From assembly GCA_020851235.1 (NCBI GenBank), contig JADZDD010000020.1, forward strand, positions 1 to 64,000: a stretch of 64,000 nt of DNA. The letters run 5' to 3'. This document shows positions 44,468 through 52,313 of the stretch, piece after piece. The position numbers and the translations under genes were made by a program. Position 1 is the stretch's first letter. Each line of letters opens with the position of its first letter. Source of the stretch: Burkholderiales bacterium (lineage in GTDB: Bacteria > Pseudomonadota > Gammaproteobacteria > Burkholderiales > Casimicrobiaceae). The notes beneath the pieces were generated by a model. It was not told the origin of the DNA, did no database searches, and saw only the letters and a program-made list of their open reading frames with translations.

Positions 44468-45508
44468 TCAGGACACCCGGTCGGCGGTGCGCTCGCCAAG
44501 TGACGCCAGATAGCGCTCGGCGACCGCTGCGTCAGGGACATAGAAACCATCGGGCCGTCGATAGACGATCCCGCTCTCCTCGAAGCGGCGAAGATGCGCC
44601 ATGGTGACGCTCGAGGCCCAGGGAATCACTTCGCGCACGATTGCGTCGTAGACCAGCGCGTCGAGTTGAGCGAAGGGCGCCGGAGCGACGAGCAATGTCT
44701 CGAGGATCTTTCGCTCGCGGTCGTGGACCGTCGCCATCGTCTCGCGAACCAGCCGACGAAATACCTCCAGGCCGCGATGAACCTGGTGATGACCAGGACA
44801 CACGACCGACAGCGGCAGACGCCCCAGGCGCTCGAGCGAAGCGAGGTATCGGGCGACGCCTCCCGCGTTGGGCGGATACCACGGCAACGACGTGCCGCGC
44901 GCGGCCAGGAGATCGCCGGTGAACGCAATGCCGGAATCGAGGTCGGCCCATACGAGGTGGCCGACGTCGTGTCCCGGCATGTGAAACGCCTTGAGCCGGA
45001 GCCTTCCGACGTCGACCTCGTCGCCTTCGCCCGTGAACTGCCACGTGATGCCGGCCTCGGCAGTGAAGAGTTCGGGCATGGTCTCGCCGCGAAAGTGCTC
45101 GGCCACGTCGAACCCGGGAGGCAACTCGATCTCCCGCGCCACATCGTCGGGAAGGATGTGGTGGACCTGCCAGGCACGATCGGACGCCTGTGCCCAGCCG
45201 AGCTTCGGAAGCAGAACTCGCGCTCCGGTGGCTCGTGCGAGCGGAATGGCCCCGCCGGCATGGTCGGTGTGCGTATGCGTGAGAAGGATCGTGTGGACGT
45301 CGGTCGGCTCCTGATTCCATCCCTGCAATGCCACGACCACGGCATCGAAGAGCGTCTCCAGATCGGGATCGACCCCCAGTCCGGCATCGACGAGAATCGC
45401 GCGGCGACCGTCACGTACCAGATAGACGTTGCACGAGGACGGCCACCCACGCCGGTTCGTGCGGAACTGGACGAGATCGTCCTCGACGGGTATGGCCTCG
45501 ATCAGCAC
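44468..45508 (-). CDS. MBL-fold metallo-hydrolase with C-terminal winged-helix domain
   Basis: 346 residues from GTG 45508. The metal-binding motif LTHTHTDHAGG is complete; GHDVGHLVW and VCPGHH supply further His ligands. The C-terminal segment RRFEESGIVYRRPDGFYV is a winged-helix-like domain as in LACTB2-type proteins. In a CoA-ester cluster a thioesterase or lactonase role is plausible. It lies after a strong terminator and ahead of the giant carboxylase gene, so the two may form their own transcription unit. Confidence 0.8.
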   Translation of the reverse strand: MLIEAIPVEDDLVQFRTNRRGWPSSCNVYLVRDGRRAILVDAGLGVDPDLETLFDAVVVALQGWNQEPTDVHTILLTHTHTDHAGGAIPLARATGARVLLPKLGWAQASDRAWQVHHILPDDVAREIELPPGFDVAEHFRGETMPELFTAEAGITWQFTGEGDEVDVGRLRLKAFHMPGHDVGHLVWADLDSGIAFTGDLLAARGTSLPWYPPNAGGVARYLASLERLGRLPLSVVCPGHHQVHRGLEVFRRLVRETMATVHDRERKILETLLVAPAPFAQLDALVYDAIVREVIPWASSVTMAHLRRFEESGIVYRRPDGFYVPDAAVAERYLASLGERTADRVS

Positions 45509-45609
45509 ACGTCTCCCACCGTGGCCACCCGAATGCGCCTGGCCGCCACCATCATCATTGTGATACCCCCGGATCGACTCGCATTGCGAGTGCAGCAAGG
45601 CGAGAAAAG

Positions 45610-45651
45610 CGCGACTGTGGCGCGCCGCATGGGCGGCGCGCCACAGTCGCG
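45610..45651 (-). terminator. strong intrinsic terminator after the ABC receptor gene
   Basis: Perfect 19-bp arms (45610-45628 and 45633-45651) around a 4-nt loop, 13 bp downstream of the receptor stop. On the reverse strand the stem is followed by GCTTTTCTCG. It should end or strongly reduce transcription from the 49491 promoter before the MBL and carboxylase genes. Confidence 0.85.
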
Positions 45652-45663
45652 GTGCAGCCGACG

Positions 45664-47001
45664 TCAGCCTTCCTTGGAACAGTCGCGCGGCGTGATGCCT
45701 TTCTCCTTTGCATACTTGGTCGACGATTCCTCGACCAGCGGACGCGTGAGTGACTTGTCGCCGGCGATCCAGTCGGAAACCGGGACGAGCTTGGTTCCAT
45801 CCCACTGGAACACCTTGGCGCTTCCGCCGCCCTCATGATCCGCGCAACTCGACTTGATCGGCTGCACGAGACCCCAGACCCCCAGTTCCTTCAGGCGCTT
45901 CTCGTCGAGATTGAGATGCTCCAGTCCCCACTTGACTTGCTCGCCGGTCAGCGGCTTCTTGCCGAATTTTTGCTGCGCCACGCGAACCGCTTCGGTGTTG
46001 ATGACGCCGTACGTCAATCCCATGTTGTAGAACACCGTCCCCATTCGGGTGACGTCGTCGAGGTTGCCGCGTTTGCCTCCGCTATAGAGGTACTTCTTGA
46101 TCTCTTGCGTGACGGGGAACTCACCCGGCGGCATCGGGTGCACGACGTAGACACCCTTGGCGGCGTCTCCCGCCGCGGTGAGGTCGTCTTCGCTGCCGGC
46201 AAACGGCACCGCGACGATCCGGTTGGCGGGAAAGCCCACCTTCTCCGCAGTCTTGAGCGCGACTGCCGGGGCAACACCCCACTCACGCAGGATGACCCAG
46301 TCCGGCTTCAACCGGCGGATTTCGAGCCACGCCGCCTGCTGCTCGCTCCCCGGCATTGGCACCGCGATGTTGGTCAACTCGAAGCCGTACTTCTTGGCCT
46401 GCGCCTCGAGGATCGGGATCGTCTCCTTTCCGGCTGCCGAATCCATGTGCAGATTGACGATCTTCTTGCCCTTGAGCTTGTCCATCCCCCCCTCTTTCGA
46501 TCCGATGAACTTGATCTTCACCGTATTGGTCGAAAGGTAGTTCGTGCCGAGAGGAAAGATGTACGGAAAGATCCGTCCGTCGGTCGCGTCGGTACGTCCT
46601 GAGCCGATGGTCACGATCGGGATGTGATCGGTATTGGTCCGATCGAGCAGCGCGTAGGTGACCTGCGTGCTGATCGGATTGAACGCCGACGCACCCGTTG
46701 GTCCACCCTTCTTGAGCCGCTCATAGCATTCGACGCCGCGGTCGACCTTGTAGGCTGTCTCGCACTCTTCCCAGGTCAACTTGACGCCGTTGATGCCCCC
46801 GTCCCGCTTGTTGAGCAGGTCCATGTAATCGATCCAGCCACCGGCGAGGTTGACGCCGAGCGGCGTCAGCGGCCCGGTACGCCATCCGATCATTGGAAAG
46901 AACTGCTCGTTCTCGGCGGCCAACGTCACCGTCGAGCCCACCGCGCCGACGCCCAAGGCAACCACCGCCAGCATGCGCCTGGTGACACGTCCCACATTCA
47001 T
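45664..47001 (-). CDS. ABC transporter substrate-binding protein (Liv-type, organic acid)
   Basis: 445 residues, signal peptide about 1-29 (hydrophobic AVVALGVGAVGSTVTLAAEN). The mature start FFPMIGWRTGPLTPLGVN and DLLNKRDGGINGVKL place it in the long-form LivK-like group often linked to CoA ligases rather than amino acids. GGAGGAAG precedes ATG 47001. Third gene of the reverse arm after livH and livM; ATPases for the same system are in the forward arm (58614, 59444). Confidence 0.9.
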   Translation of the reverse strand: MNVGRVTRRMLAVVALGVGAVGSTVTLAAENEQFFPMIGWRTGPLTPLGVNLAGGWIDYMDLLNKRDGGINGVKLTWEECETAYKVDRGVECYERLKKGGPTGASAFNPISTQVTYALLDRTNTDHIPIVTIGSGRTDATDGRIFPYIFPLGTNYLSTNTVKIKFIGSKEGGMDKLKGKKIVNLHMDSAAGKETIPILEAQAKKYGFELTNIAVPMPGSEQQAAWLEIRRLKPDWVILREWGVAPAVALKTAEKVGFPANRIVAVPFAGSEDDLTAAGDAAKGVYVVHPMPPGEFPVTQEIKKYLYSGGKRGNLDDVTRMGTVFYNMGLTYGVINTEAVRVAQQKFGKKPLTGEQVKWGLEHLNLDEKRLKELGVWGLVQPIKSSCADHEGGGSAKVFQWDGTKLVPVSDWIAGDKSLTRPLVEESSTKYAKEKGITPRDCSKEG

Positions 47002-47125
47002 CGCGACTTCCTCCAGAAAATTGATCAATCGTGGATCGGATGGATCCACGGCCACACGGCGGGTGCGTCGTGAATGATTGCCCGCACCCCGTTACCTCTG
47101 CCCGACAGCACTCCCCGGCAGCCGA

Positions 47126-48193
47126 CTAGCGAGGGAATGGCCAGAGCCGCAGCTTCTCCTTGCCGACTTGCCACAGCCGAACCAGGCCTCCGGGTTCGAC
47201 CACCAGCAGCCAGATGATCAGTACCCCATAGACGATCTGCTCCACATGCGCCACAACGCTGGTATCGATCGCCTGACCCGATACGGTCGATCCGATCAGG
47301 TTCATGACGATGGGCAAGAGCATGATGAACGCCGCGCCGAGGAAGCTCCCCATGACGCTGCCCAGGCCACCGATGATCGCCATGAACAGGATCTGCAACG
47401 ACCGCTCCAGGCCGAAAGCCTCCGGATCGACCGTCCCGACGTACGCGAACGCCCACAGCGCACCGGCCATGCCGCAGTAGAACGAGCTCACCGCGAACGC
47501 GACGAGCTTCACGCGAAAGATCCGGATTCCGATCACCGCCGCCGCCACGTCCATGTCGCGAACCGCCATGCAGCTGCGACCGAACGCACCGCGCATCATG
47601 TTCTTCGCCGCAAGGGCCATCACGGTGACGACGCCCAGCACGAGCAGATACCGACGCAGCGGAGTATCGAAGGTCACGCCCAGAATGACGATCTTCTGGG
47701 CAGTGATCACGCCGGATGAGCTGTAGTTGGTGAGCCAGCCGAACTTGGTGAGTGCCCATTCGATGAAGAACTGCGACCCGAGAGTTGCGACGATCAAGTA
47801 GAAATCCTTGATCCGAAGACAAGCGAGGCCGAACAGGACCCCGATCACGGCCGCGCACAGTGCCCCGAGTACGAAGCTTGCGAGGATGGGAAGACCGTCG
47901 ACCCGCAAGACGAAGTTGTATGCGGCGAATGCCCCGACACCCATGAAGCCGGCCGATCCCAGCGAGATCTGCCCGGCGAAGCCCGTAAGGATGTTGAGGC
48001 CGAGCGTCGCGAGGGCGAGGATCAGGAAAGGGATGAGAAGCCCATTGAACCAGTAGTCGTTGCCGAGAATCGGCACCACGACGAACACGATGGCCATCAA
48101 CGCCAGGAATCCCATCCGGTCCTGAAGGATCGGAAAGATCTGCTGGTCGGCGCCGTAGCTCGTCTTGTACTGGCTGGCTTCGCGATAGAACAT
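47126..48193 (-). CDS. branched-chain amino acid-type ABC permease LivM
   Basis: 355 residues, with a 30-residue polar N-terminal extension before the first helix. NILTGFAGQISLGSAGFMG is the LivM signature and GRSCMAVRDMDVAAAVIG the coupling loop. Starts 3 bp after the livH stop. The C-terminal tail carries a short basic segment. Confidence 0.9.
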   Translation of the reverse strand: MFYREASQYKTSYGADQQIFPILQDRMGFLALMAIVFVVVPILGNDYWFNGLLIPFLILALATLGLNILTGFAGQISLGSAGFMGVGAFAAYNFVLRVDGLPILASFVLGALCAAVIGVLFGLACLRIKDFYLIVATLGSQFFIEWALTKFGWLTNYSSSGVITAQKIVILGVTFDTPLRRYLLVLGVVTVMALAAKNMMRGAFGRSCMAVRDMDVAAAVIGIRIFRVKLVAFAVSSFYCGMAGALWAFAYVGTVDPEAFGLERSLQILFMAIIGGLGSVMGSFLGAAFIMLLPIVMNLIGSTVSGQAIDTSVVAHVEQIVYGVLIIWLLVVEPGGLVRLWQVGKEKLRLWPFPR

Positions 48194-48196
48194 GGC

Positions 48197-49078
48197 TCAG
48201 ACCCGCTCGATTCGCCGCTCACCGAACAACCCGTTCGGTCGCGCAATGAGGAACAGCATCGCCAGCACGTACGGAAACCAGTTCTCGATCCCGCCTCCAA
48301 TGACGCCCCCCAGGTAGACCTCTGCCAGCTTCTCGGCAGCGCCGATGATGAGCCCACCGACGATGGCGCCGGCGATCGAGGTGAATCCCCCGAGAATGAG
48401 GACTGGCAGGGCCTTGAGCGCAACGACGACGAGGCCGAACTGCACCCCCAGACGCGAACCCCACAGAAGGCCCGCGATCAGGGCGACGCCTCCCGAGAGC
48501 GCCCAGACGTACCGCCACATCCGGGTCAGCGGAATGCCAATCGACATCGCGGCCTGGTGATCGTCGGCGACGGCACGCAGTGCCCGGCCCGTCGCCGTGC
48601 GGTTGAAGAACAGGACGAGCGCGAGGACGAGCGAACCGGCGACGGCAGCCGCAAAGAGATCGAACTTGCTGATGCCCACGCCAAGCATTTCGATCGGGAC
48701 ATCCTTGATCCCGAGGTCGAGCCGGTGCGTCTTCGATCCGAAGATCAGCTGACCGACGCCTTCGATCACGATCGTCAGGCCGATCGTCGCCATGAACAGC
48801 GACATGGCGGGCTGGTTCGCCAACGGTCGCAGCACGAGCCGCTCAACCAGCAGGGCGAGCACGACCATCACCCCCATCGCCAGCACCAGTGCGAGCCAGA
48901 ACGGAGCTCCCCAAGCGTGGAAGTTGACGAACGACAATGCCGCAAAGAGCACCATCGCGCCCTGGGCGAAGTTGAAGACACCCGACGCCTTGTAGATGAG
49001 CACGAAGCCGAGCGCGACCAGTGAATACATCACCCCGGCGAGCAGGCCCGCGACCAGGACCTCGATGAAGAATGTCAT
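48197..49078 (-). CDS. branched-chain amino acid-type ABC permease LivH
   Basis: 293 residues. MYSLVALGFVLIYKASGVFN and FAQGAMVLFAA mark LivH, and RTATGRALRAVADDHQAAMS is the coupling loop. First recognised gene of the reverse arm; its promoter is probably that at 49462-49491, some 380 bp upstream, with one small candidate gene between. Confidence 0.91.
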   Translation of the reverse strand: MTFFIEVLVAGLLAGVMYSLVALGFVLIYKASGVFNFAQGAMVLFAALSFVNFHAWGAPFWLALVLAMGVMVVLALLVERLVLRPLANQPAMSLFMATIGLTIVIEGVGQLIFGSKTHRLDLGIKDVPIEMLGVGISKFDLFAAAVAGSLVLALVLFFNRTATGRALRAVADDHQAAMSIGIPLTRMWRYVWALSGGVALIAGLLWGSRLGVQFGLVVVALKALPVLILGGFTSIAGAIVGGLIIGAAEKLAEVYLGGVIGGGIENWFPYVLAMLFLIARPNGLFGERRIERV

Positions 49079-49114
49079 AGGCTCCTCGCGCCCGTGTGGA
49101 GCGATCCGCGACTG

Positions 49115-49369
49115 TTAGCCTGCCCGGTCGAGCGCCACGGTGCGGCCGGCGCTCCATTCGGGCTCGTATTCGCGCATGTGGCGCGCGTGCACGGTTCCCG
49201 ATGCTCCGGACGCGCTCATTGCGTACTGGCCGGACGCGGCGCGCCGGACGCGTATCGCCTCATTGGACGGCTGACCGTTGGGAGTCCGATCACCGGAAGG
49301 ATTCGCCACCACACGACCTCCTTGCGCGTTGTCACGCCCCGCGTCGAACGCGTCGGGCGTGCGCGACAT
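49115..49369 (-). CDS. candidate small protein of unknown function
   Basis: Possible 84-residue gene between the operator/promoter at 49462-49506 and livH. ATG 49369 has GAGG about 7 nt upstream. The product begins MSRTPDAFDAGRDNAQ, is polar, has no cysteine, no membrane helix and no domain I recognise. Support comes from its position right after the promoter and the ribosome site. It may be only a long leader; the rest of 49079-49612 has no other gene. Confidence 0.3.
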   Translation of the reverse strand: MSRTPDAFDAGRDNAQGGRVVANPSGDRTPNGQPSNEAIRVRRAASGQYAMSASGASGTVHARHMREYEPEWSAGRTVALDRAG

Positions 49370-49461
49370 CGTCAAACCTCACGACGTCGCCAGGAAACCG
49401 TGCGGGCGACCCCTGTCGCGACCCCGCGGCTCGCCGCTCACGTTCAACGCAGACGGAAGCG

Positions 49462-49491
49462 ACACTAGCACCGGCTGGTCGATTCAGTCAA
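49462..49491 (-). promoter_or_regulatory. promoter of the reverse (transport) arm
   Basis: Reverse strand TTGACT (complement of 49486-49491), 18-bp spacer, TAGTGT (complement of 49462-49467). The -35 lies inside the palindrome at 49485-49506, so binding there would block polymerase. Confidence 0.55.
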
Positions 49492-49506
49492 GCGCTTGCT
49501 CGAATT
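49485..49506. promoter_or_regulatory. TetR-type operator, copy 1
   Basis: 22 bp centred on the perfect palindrome CAAGCGCTTG (49489-49498). Its reverse complement matches the 50254-50275 site at 18 of 22 positions, giving a shared pattern AATTCrAGCrAGCGCTTGAy. The two sites flank the tetR gene. Confidence 0.65.
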
Positions 49507-49612
49507 ACGGATCCGCGCGGATCATGGCGGCGACTCGCGGCGCCGCGATCAGGGTGTAACGAGGGTGGTGGAACGGCCGGCGGGCGGCGAGAGCGCCCCG
49601 TGCTGCCGGGAA

Positions 49613-50203
49613 CTACGAGGCCGTTCGGGCGGAGATGGGAACGAAGAGATCGAGCAACTGGTCGGCCAGCTCGTCGATGCTGAGCTTGCCCTTCTTGTCG
49701 TACCACTGCACAGACCAGTTGGCGGCACCGAGAATGGCCAGACGCAGGATCGCGATGTCGCCGCTGATGAGGCGGGCGTCCGCAAGTTCACGCAGGACGC
49801 GGTTCCACACCGCCTCGACCTCGTCCCGCTGCGCGACGATCTGTCGGCGTGCCCGCGGCGACAGCGACCGCCATTCCGAGAGGACGACCGCCAACTCGTC
49901 GTTGTTTCTCTGGTGCAGCGTCATGAGGTGGCGAACGAGGAGCGTCCTGAGCTTCATCCGGGGGTGGACCGCGTCATCCATCGGCACGCGCGCCGCCTCG
50001 AGGAACTGGCGCATTCCCTCGTTCATCACGTCGACCAGGATGTCTTCCTTGGTCTTGAAGTAATAGAAGATGCTGCCGGACTGCATCCCGACCGCCTTGG
50101 CGATGTCCCGCACCGTCGCCTGCGGGTATCCGACCTTGCGAAACAGGCGTGCAGCCGCCGTTCGCAGCTCCCGTCGTCTGGCCGAGTCGTCAACGGTATT
50201 CAT
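49613..50203 (-). CDS. TetR family transcriptional regulator
   Basis: 196 residues from ATG 50203 (an in-frame ATG at 50260 would overlap the operator). HTH: AAARLFRKVGYPQATVRDIA then AVGMQSGSIFYYFKTKEDIL. The ligand domain has about seven helices. It resembles acyl-CoA-responsive TetR repressors in catabolic clusters. It sits between the two arms and beside two copies of one operator, so it probably represses both and is released by a pathway acyl-CoA. Confidence 0.88.
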   Translation of the reverse strand: MNTVDDSARRRELRTAAARLFRKVGYPQATVRDIAKAVGMQSGSIFYYFKTKEDILVDVMNEGMRQFLEAARVPMDDAVHPRMKLRTLLVRHLMTLHQRNNDELAVVLSEWRSLSPRARRQIVAQRDEVEAVWNRVLRELADARLISGDIAILRLAILGAANWSVQWYDKKGKLSIDELADQLLDLFVPISARTAS

Positions 50204-50253
50204 GTGAGCCGGATCATACGCGTTCGGTCGGTCGGGTCCCGCGGCGAGCATAC

Positions 50254-50275
50254 AATTCAAGCGAGCGCTTGATTT
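50254..50275. promoter_or_regulatory. TetR-type operator, copy 2
   Basis: AATTCAAGCGAGCGCTTGAT begins this 22-bp site; arms TCAAGC and GCTTGA flank GAGC. It lies about 50 bp upstream of tetR and about 105 bp upstream of the meaB-type gene, overlapping the forward -35. Confidence 0.65.
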
Positions 50276-50297
50276 ATTTCCGGACCCGATTCATACT
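50269..50297 (+). promoter_or_regulatory. promoter of the forward (catabolic) arm
   Basis: TTGATT (50269-50274), 17-bp spacer, CATACT (50292-50297). The -35 is the right arm of operator copy 2, the same arrangement as in the reverse promoter. Confidence 0.55.
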
Positions 50298-50379
50298 GCA
50301 CTCGCGGGTCGTGCAGCGGCACGAGTTGACACGTAGCGCGTGCGGTCGCGATGGCCGCGCAGATGCAGAGGAGCCCGGT

Positions 50380-51372
50380 GTGGCGAGCGAGGTCGACGTA
50401 TCCTCCGATTGGTTCGAAGCACTCATCGGCGGCGCCAAGGCGCCGCTCGGCGAGGCACTGACGATCGTCGAACGTGGCGGACCGCCCGCGCGCGCGCTGC
50501 TCAACCGGTTGCATCCCCGGAGTGGTAACGCCCATATCATCGGGATCACGGGCCCCCCGGGATCGGGCAAATCGACACTCGTGAACGAGCTCGCGATTCA
50601 TTTCGCCAATCTCGGGCGTCGCGTCGGCGTCGTGGCAGTCGATCCCAGCAGCCCGTTCACCGGCGGTGCGGTGCTCGGCGACCGAATCCGCATGCGTCGT
50701 GCCAGCGCGCACGAGGGTGTCTTCATTCGAAGCGCGGCCAGCCGCGGATTTCTTGGCGGACTTGCACGCACCACCCATGACTTCGTGCGGGTGTTCGACG
50801 CGGTCGGCTACGACCCCGTCATCGTCGAGACCGTAGGGATCGGACAAAGCGAGGTCGACATCTGGCAGGTTGCGCACACCCCCGTGGTCGTGGAGGCGCC
50901 GGGGCTCGGAGACTCGATCCAGGCGCTGAAGGCGGGTGTCCTCGAAATCGCAGCGATCTATTGCATCAATAAGGGCGACCTGCCGGGCGCGGACGCCAAG
51001 CGGCGATACCTTCGCGAGCTCTCGGCGCGGGCCAGGGACCATGCGCCGGACTGGAAGATTCCGGTCGTCACGACCATTGCCGATCAGGGCCAAGGCATCG
51101 GCGAGCTCGCAAGCGCCATCGAGGATCATGCCCGGCATCTTCGCGAGACCGATCGCCTGCACGCGCTCGAGCACGAGCGCGCGATCGCCGAGATCCGCGC
51201 CTGCCTGCAGGCATTCTTCGTGGATGCCCCATTGGCGAAGGCACGGTCGTCGGGTGCCCTCCGTCGTCTCGCTGACGCGGTCGCCGCTCGCGAGATGAAT
51301 GCCGCCGATGCGGCGACCGCGATGACCCATCAGCCGTCGAGCGACGACTTCGCTGCGGAGGGCAACGCATGA
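50380..51372 (+). CDS. MeaB/ArgK-type G3E GTPase, mutase chaperone
   Basis: 330 residues from GTG 50380, with AGAGGAG upstream. Walker A GPPGSGKST at 58-66, VDPSSPFTGGAVLGDRIRM, the switch region ETVGIGQSEVDI and base-specificity NKGD in CINKGD. Such GTPases gate loading and repair of adenosylcobalamin in acyl-CoA mutases. It is the first gene of the forward arm, and the mutase it should serve is encoded 2 kb downstream at 53544-55783. ATGA overlap with the next gene. Confidence 0.9.
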   Translation: MASEVDVSSDWFEALIGGAKAPLGEALTIVERGGPPARALLNRLHPRSGNAHIIGITGPPGSGKSTLVNELAIHFANLGRRVGVVAVDPSSPFTGGAVLGDRIRMRRASAHEGVFIRSAASRGFLGGLARTTHDFVRVFDAVGYDPVIVETVGIGQSEVDIWQVAHTPVVVEAPGLGDSIQALKAGVLEIAAIYCINKGDLPGADAKRRYLRELSARARDHAPDWKIPVVTTIADQGQGIGELASAIEDHARHLRETDRLHALEHERAIAEIRACLQAFFVDAPLAKARSSGALRRLADAVAAREMNAADAATAMTHQPSSDDFAAEGNA

Positions 51373-52313
51373 GTCATGACAAGCAACCTGCGGGCTTGCC
51401 GACGATCGAACGCGTCTCGGTTGTCGGCGGGGGCGGCTCGATGGGCCACGGAATCGTCCTCGCCTGCGTGCTCGGCGCTCCACACGTCCAGGTGCGCCTC
51501 GTCGCCCGGCGTCAGGAGACGCTCGACCACGGACTCGCCCTGATCCGCAGCGGCCCTTTCGGATTGGAAGCGGCCGTTCGCAAGGGGCGACTCGAAGCCG
51601 CCGCGATCGCGCCGACGCTCGCCCGAATTCACCCGACCCTTGCCATCGACGAAGGCGTCCGTGACGCGCAGATCATCTTCGAGACGGTGCCCGAGGTCGT
51701 GTCGGTGAAACACGCCGTACTCCGCGAGATCGAGGCAGCGGCACCGGCCGATGCCGTCATCGCCAGCAATACGTCATCGATCATGATCGCAGAGTTGAGC
51801 GGGGTGCTCGAGGAGCCGGGCCGCATGATCGGGACGCACTGGTTCTATCCATCCAACGTGATGCCCCTGGTCGAGGTCGTTCGCGCCGATCGAACGCACG
51901 ATTGGGTGGCCAGACGATGCGTCGACTTCCTCGAGAACATCGGCAAGACGCCGGTAACCGTACGCGACGCGCCGGGATTCTTCATGACCCGGTTCGTCAA
52001 TCTCTTCGCCGCCGAGGCGATGCGGGCGGTACAGGAAGGACTGTGCGGGATCCATGAGGTCGACCAGATGGTGAAGAGCGGACTCGGATGGCCGATGGGC
52101 GTGTTCGAGCTCCTCGACAAGACGGCGTCGTTCGATGCCTGGTATCACGCACAGGAGTACTTGCACGAGACACTCGGCGAGAGGTACGCGATTCCTCCCA
52201 TCGCGCGCAAGGTGTTCACCGCCGGGTTCCGCGGCGCACCGGAGCTCAAGCCAGGCAGCAAGGGAGGCTGGTACGACTACTTCGGTATCGATCCACACGG
52301 AGACAGGAAATGA
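51369..52313 (+). CDS. 3-hydroxyacyl-CoA dehydrogenase
   Basis: 314 residues, FadB2/HbdA-like stand-alone enzyme. N-terminal GGGGSMGHGIVLAC NAD loop, ASNTSS, and the catalytic His in IGTHWFYPSNVMPLVEVV; the C-terminal domain contains GLGWPMGVFELLD. Oxidises a 3-hydroxyacyl-CoA to the 3-oxo form. Start and stop overlap both neighbours by 4 bp, so it is coupled to the MeaB-type and thiolase genes. Confidence 0.9.
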   Translation: MSHDKQPAGLPTIERVSVVGGGGSMGHGIVLACVLGAPHVQVRLVARRQETLDHGLALIRSGPFGLEAAVRKGRLEAAAIAPTLARIHPTLAIDEGVRDAQIIFETVPEVVSVKHAVLREIEAAAPADAVIASNTSSIMIAELSGVLEEPGRMIGTHWFYPSNVMPLVEVVRADRTHDWVARRCVDFLENIGKTPVTVRDAPGFFMTRFVNLFAAEAMRAVQEGLCGIHEVDQMVKSGLGWPMGVFELLDKTASFDAWYHAQEYLHETLGERYAIPPIARKVFTAGFRGAPELKPGSKGGWYDYFGIDPHGDRK

